A DNA stretch of 64,000 nt from Eucommia ulmoides (taxonomy: Eukaryota > Streptophyta > Magnoliopsida > Garryales > Eucommiaceae): NCBI GenBank assembly GCA_016647705.1, contig CM028329.1, positions 14,223,910 through 14,287,909 of the forward strand, read 5' to 3'. Below the pieces are notes generated by a model. That model was not told the origin of the DNA. It saw only the letters and a list, made by a program, of their open reading frames with translations, and ran no database searches. Below are positions 61,407-64,000 of the stretch, piece by piece (within the stretch, counting starts at the first letter, position 1; each line of letters starts with the position of its first letter). Position numbers and translations under genes: made by a program.

Positions 61407-62107
61407 GGTGATCGGTAATGAAGGCTAAGCAACAGAGGAAAAAAATTCAGCTATGAAGGCTAGTAAAATGGGTGTTGGCTGGTTTGGGTTAGGGTTTCGG
61501 GGTGTACGACAGTTGCTGGTTAGGGTTTTAGGTTTTACAGAAAGTTATTGGAAAAGATCGTTAAATGCTAGAAAATATGGGTGGTTTCTGTAATTTCTGG
61601 AAAATAAGCAGAAGGTTTCTGTTTTGATAATTTTTGGGAAAGCCAAGGAATTTAAAAAAACCACAGGGTGGTTTCTGTAATTTGTAGGTGAGGTTTTAAG
61701 TGTACAGTAGCTGATTGGACTGCTCACACCAAGCCTTCGAAAACGATTCAAGGCTAGAGGGAGAGAATGGGTTGTCGAGGTAAAACCGAAGGCGAATTGG
61801 AGATGGAAGCTAGAATCGACGATGCAGACTAATTTGGCGAAGGATTTGGTGGCGGTGACGAAGGCTAGGGCAGTTCTTGGTTTCGGCAACAGATTTGGCG
61901 GCGGTGGCGGTTGCGGTGGCTAGGGCACAAATGAATTTCGTAATAGATCTGGCTGCGATTCCGGTAGCAGTAGTTGTGCCCAAACCCAGAAATTTTCTTG
62001 GCAATGAAGGCTGATTGAAGACCTAGAGACCTAGAAATTTTTCGGCAATGAAGGCCGATTGAAGATGGCGATTATGGCCAAGGGAAAATAGAGGATTGAG
62101 CCTTACA
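61407..62107 (-). other. Copia-D leader
   Basis: Untranslated sequence between the primer-binding site and gag, with GGCGGTGGCGG-type phrases near 61890-61920. The short open frames here have no domain. Confidence 0.6.
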
Positions 62108-62119
62108 GCTCTGATGCCA

Positions 62120-62328
62120 TAACGTAGGAAAAGGTTTGAATGATTAACTTCTCATACATCATAATTATTGGTATACAACAAATATATAGACTATTCTAGA
62201 AAGAAGAAAAGGAAACTAGTCTACCTAAATTAGGAAAATAAGCCTAACTTTACAAATCTCTTGATTTAAGGGATCAAAATAATTCTCCTAACTAAATATA
62301 TACAATGACAACTGAATACAATTCAATA
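62120..62328 (-). repeat. Copia-D 5' LTR
   Basis: 209 bp, ending CAATA where the 3' copy has CAACA. Confidence 0.93.
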
Positions 62329-62667
62329 CTATCATTTCTAAACTCCTTGTTTGGATTACTTTTTAAAACCAATAATTTATTTGTGTAATTTCACAATTAC
62401 ATTGTTTGATGTACAAATATTTGTAAACAAGAGAATTTTGAAATTCATGGAATCACAAAATAAAAATGGGGCTTAAAGTACAATTGCAAAATAAAAATTG
62501 GATTATTCATTTAATTTTATTGCTGCTCCTTCCTTTTGCTTTCCTCTCTGTCTAAAATCGAATTTAAATCTCAGATCTACGGCGGTTAGCTCTTCTTCCC
62601 CTTTCTCTCTCTCTCTTTGAAATCGAAGCGAGAGCTTAGATGAACCGCTTTTGATTTCATTGTTTAA

Positions 62668-62817
62668 ATGAAATCCCTCCTTGATCTGAGCTCCGCAATC
62701 ACCCCAATTGAGAAGTGGTACACACTCGAGGTGATCTTTAACCACCACAAGGACTCCGTTCGACACTATATCTGTCATGAGATCGAGATCCTAAGCGACG
62801 TCAACAACTTCTCTTGA
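62668..62817 (+). CDS. 49-codon frame, possible captured gene fragment
   Basis: Begins MKSLLDLSSAITPIEKWYTL and ends before the TGA at 62815. The sequence is GC-richer than its surroundings, has gene-like codon use and is followed by ACTCACATCCACCACGAAC-type sequence. I do not recognise the product. It sits in the same orientation as Twinkle, inside intron 13, and is not part of Twinkle. It may be an exon piece carried by a DNA transposon, or chance. Confidence 0.3.
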   Translation: MKSLLDLSSAITPIEKWYTLEVIFNHHKDSVRHYICHEIEILSDVNNFS

Positions 62818-63065
62818 AGGCACTCACATCCACCACGAACCTCTATCATCGATCTTACTTGCCAACTCCTCCCTAGCCTTGCCTACCTTTGCTGTCGGAG
62901 AATCGCCACTCTGATTTTCTTTTGTTCTACAAGAGCGAAGAGAGACAGAAGGGAGACGAGGGAGAAAATCTTTTAAATTGGGAAGTAATTTTTAAACGTC
63001 ATTTGACCCCCCTCAAATTCCTTTTCTGAAACCCCCTGAATGCACAAATCCTTTTCTAGCAATAT

Positions 63066-63565
63066 GTCACGGCCCAAGTTTTTAAGCCCTAACAAGTCCG
63101 ATTCTGACCCAGTCCAAGTACATAGGGAGGCCCAACCCAAGGAGGCTCTCCAGTTTCTAGAAGATTTCAGAGAACTCTAGGGTAGTCTACAGTAGATTGC
63201 CTTGTATATTTCTAGGTGTATATAGAGGATTCTGGAGAATTCTTCAGGAGATATTTTGTGGGAAGGTTCTAGCTCTTGATTGTGGATCGTTGGATCAAAT
63301 GGATCTTGACCATCCATTCTCATGGCCATGGCCTATATAAGGGGAGGATCTCGTTTGCTTTCTCGTTTGCTTCAAACTATCACCCAAGCTCTTAAAACTT
63401 AGCATCCTTGTATACTTCCTCTCTAGAGATTTAAAGAGATTCTTTCTCCCAATTCTTGCCTTCCCTAATTCCTTCCCTGTCTATTTCAAGTCTTTTGCTA
63501 GCGATAGAGTCGGTTAAGGCTTACTTAGCACTTCCAAATGGGTGAAATAACGCTAAGGTTGCACA
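63066..63565 (+). mobile_element. LTR-like insertion
   Basis: Begins TGTCACGGCCCAAG, has a promoter-like CCTATATAAGGGGAGG near 63331 and a CT-rich region downstream. This is how many plant gypsy LTRs look. The right end is unclear (TTAGCA at 63531 or GGTTGCA at 63564) and no target duplication was found. Confidence 0.4.
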
Positions 63566-63699
63566 GATTCTTGGGGTAAAATTTTATTCCATGACAAATA
63601 GCCTGAAAATGAATCTTGATAATGGAATTTCAGAAATTCCTTTCCTAAATGAAATCCCTTTCCCGAATCCTTTACCCAAACGCAACTGTAGCATGAAGA

Positions 63700-64000
63700 G
63701 TTAAACCCTAGCCGTACAGGCAGTATTGTAAAAGGCGTGGGCGTTGGGCGGGCATTTTGACCTGTCCGAGGTGAGGCATAAGCCCAATGATACATAATTT
63801 TTTTAAATTTTAGAAATATTATATATAATTAAAAGATATAGAAAATAAATACAAATAATATATACGAAAAATAGATATAGATAAAGTCATAGAAAATAAA
63901 TAAAAATGATATTTACGATAAATAGATATAGATAAATCATAAAATGACAAAAGTTATGAATCATAATACTATTTAATTGAAATTTTATGTTCCATATGAG
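63700..64000. other. AT-rich window end
   Basis: GGCGTGGGCGTTGGGCGGGC near 63734, then AT-rich repeats of the form AGAAAATAAATA...ATATTTACGA(A/T)AAATAGATATAGATAAA with at least two copies (63838 and 63892). No coding sequence. Confidence 0.45.

Larger units (their letters stand above)
57245..62328 (-). mobile_element. Copia-D: Ty1/copia element in Twinkle intron 13, integrase core deleted
   Basis: Antisense element with two 209-bp LTRs (5' at 62120-62328, 3' at 57245-57453) and a perfect 5-bp target duplication CTATC (57240-57244, 62329-62333). The primer-binding site TGGCATCAGAGC abuts the 5' LTR (complement at 62108-62119). The LTRs differ at about 10 of 209 positions, making it the youngest datable copia here. 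It has gag, protease, partial integrase, reverse transcriptase and RNase H. Confidence 0.95.
57166..63694. mobile_element. Possible TIR element split by Copia-D
   Basis: GTGTGTTTGGGT near 57169 and ACCCAAACGCA near 63677 form an imperfect inverted repeat, and both ends contain GGAATTT/AAATTCC-rich subterminal sequence as in MITE-like elements. No clear target duplication. If real, the element before nested insertions was about 1.4 kb or less and carried the frame at 62668. Speculative. Confidence 0.35.

Noticed and set aside
57033-64000. Further Twinkle exons with the Walker A motif
   Set aside because: Searched by eye for the conserved VVPGELTIVTG-type start in all + frames; none found, so the exon must lie past the window.

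Overview
The window is nuclear DNA from a flowering plant, most likely a eudicot with a large, repeat-rich genome. There is no bacterial-style gene packing: AT-rich noncoding DNA dominates, introns are canonical GT-AG, and Ty1/copia retrotransposons, L1- and RTE-type LINEs, hAT-like and Mutator-like DNA elements and MITEs fill the sequence. I cannot name the species.

One host gene is present. On the + strand, thirteen exons between 14544 and 57032 join without a frame break into 452 codons. They encode the N-terminal two thirds of the plant homologue of Twinkle, the organellar primase-helicase: a transit-peptide-like leader, a CxxC/CxxxxC zinc ribbon and a Toprim domain carrying VEGE and DGD motifs. 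The C-terminal helicase exons must lie beyond position 64000. Exons cover about 1.36 kb of a 42.5 kb stretch. Intron 5 (17.9 kb), intron 6 (6.4 kb), intron 12 (12.6 kb) and intron 13 (more than 7 kb) owe their size to nested insertions.

Region by region: 1-5.4 kb holds an unrecognised stretch, a 2.35 kb solo-LTR-like element with a 5-bp target duplication (family 'H', copy H1) and AT-rich DNA. 5.4-12.4 kb is an old, full-length copia element (Copia-A, +) inserted in an AT-rich minisatellite. 12.4-14.5 kb is the flank upstream of the gene. 14.5-18.5 kb holds exons 1-5, a MITE and copia scraps. 18.5-36.4 kb (intron 5) holds Copia-B (-), an L1-type LINE (-) broken by two hAT-like insertions and flanked by about 245-bp direct repeats, a hAT-like element containing family copy H2, LINE relics and a clean 1.14 kb solo LTR. 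36.5-42.9 kb (intron 6) holds Copia-C (-). 42.9-44.3 kb holds exons 7-12. 44.3-56.8 kb (intron 12) holds family copy H3, a foldback Mutator-like element, copia relics and an RTE LINE (-). 57-64 kb (intron 13) holds Copia-D (-), which lacks the integrase core, inside a possible TIR element.

The most unusual signal is family H. All three copies carry a series of short hairpins whose arm sequences differ from hairpin to hairpin while each arm stays complementary to its partner, followed by a cluster of GGTTGACC/GTCGAC-type palindromes. In H3 (45953-46241) eight units repeat at about 38 bp and show compensatory changes at three arm positions. I know of no function for this structure.
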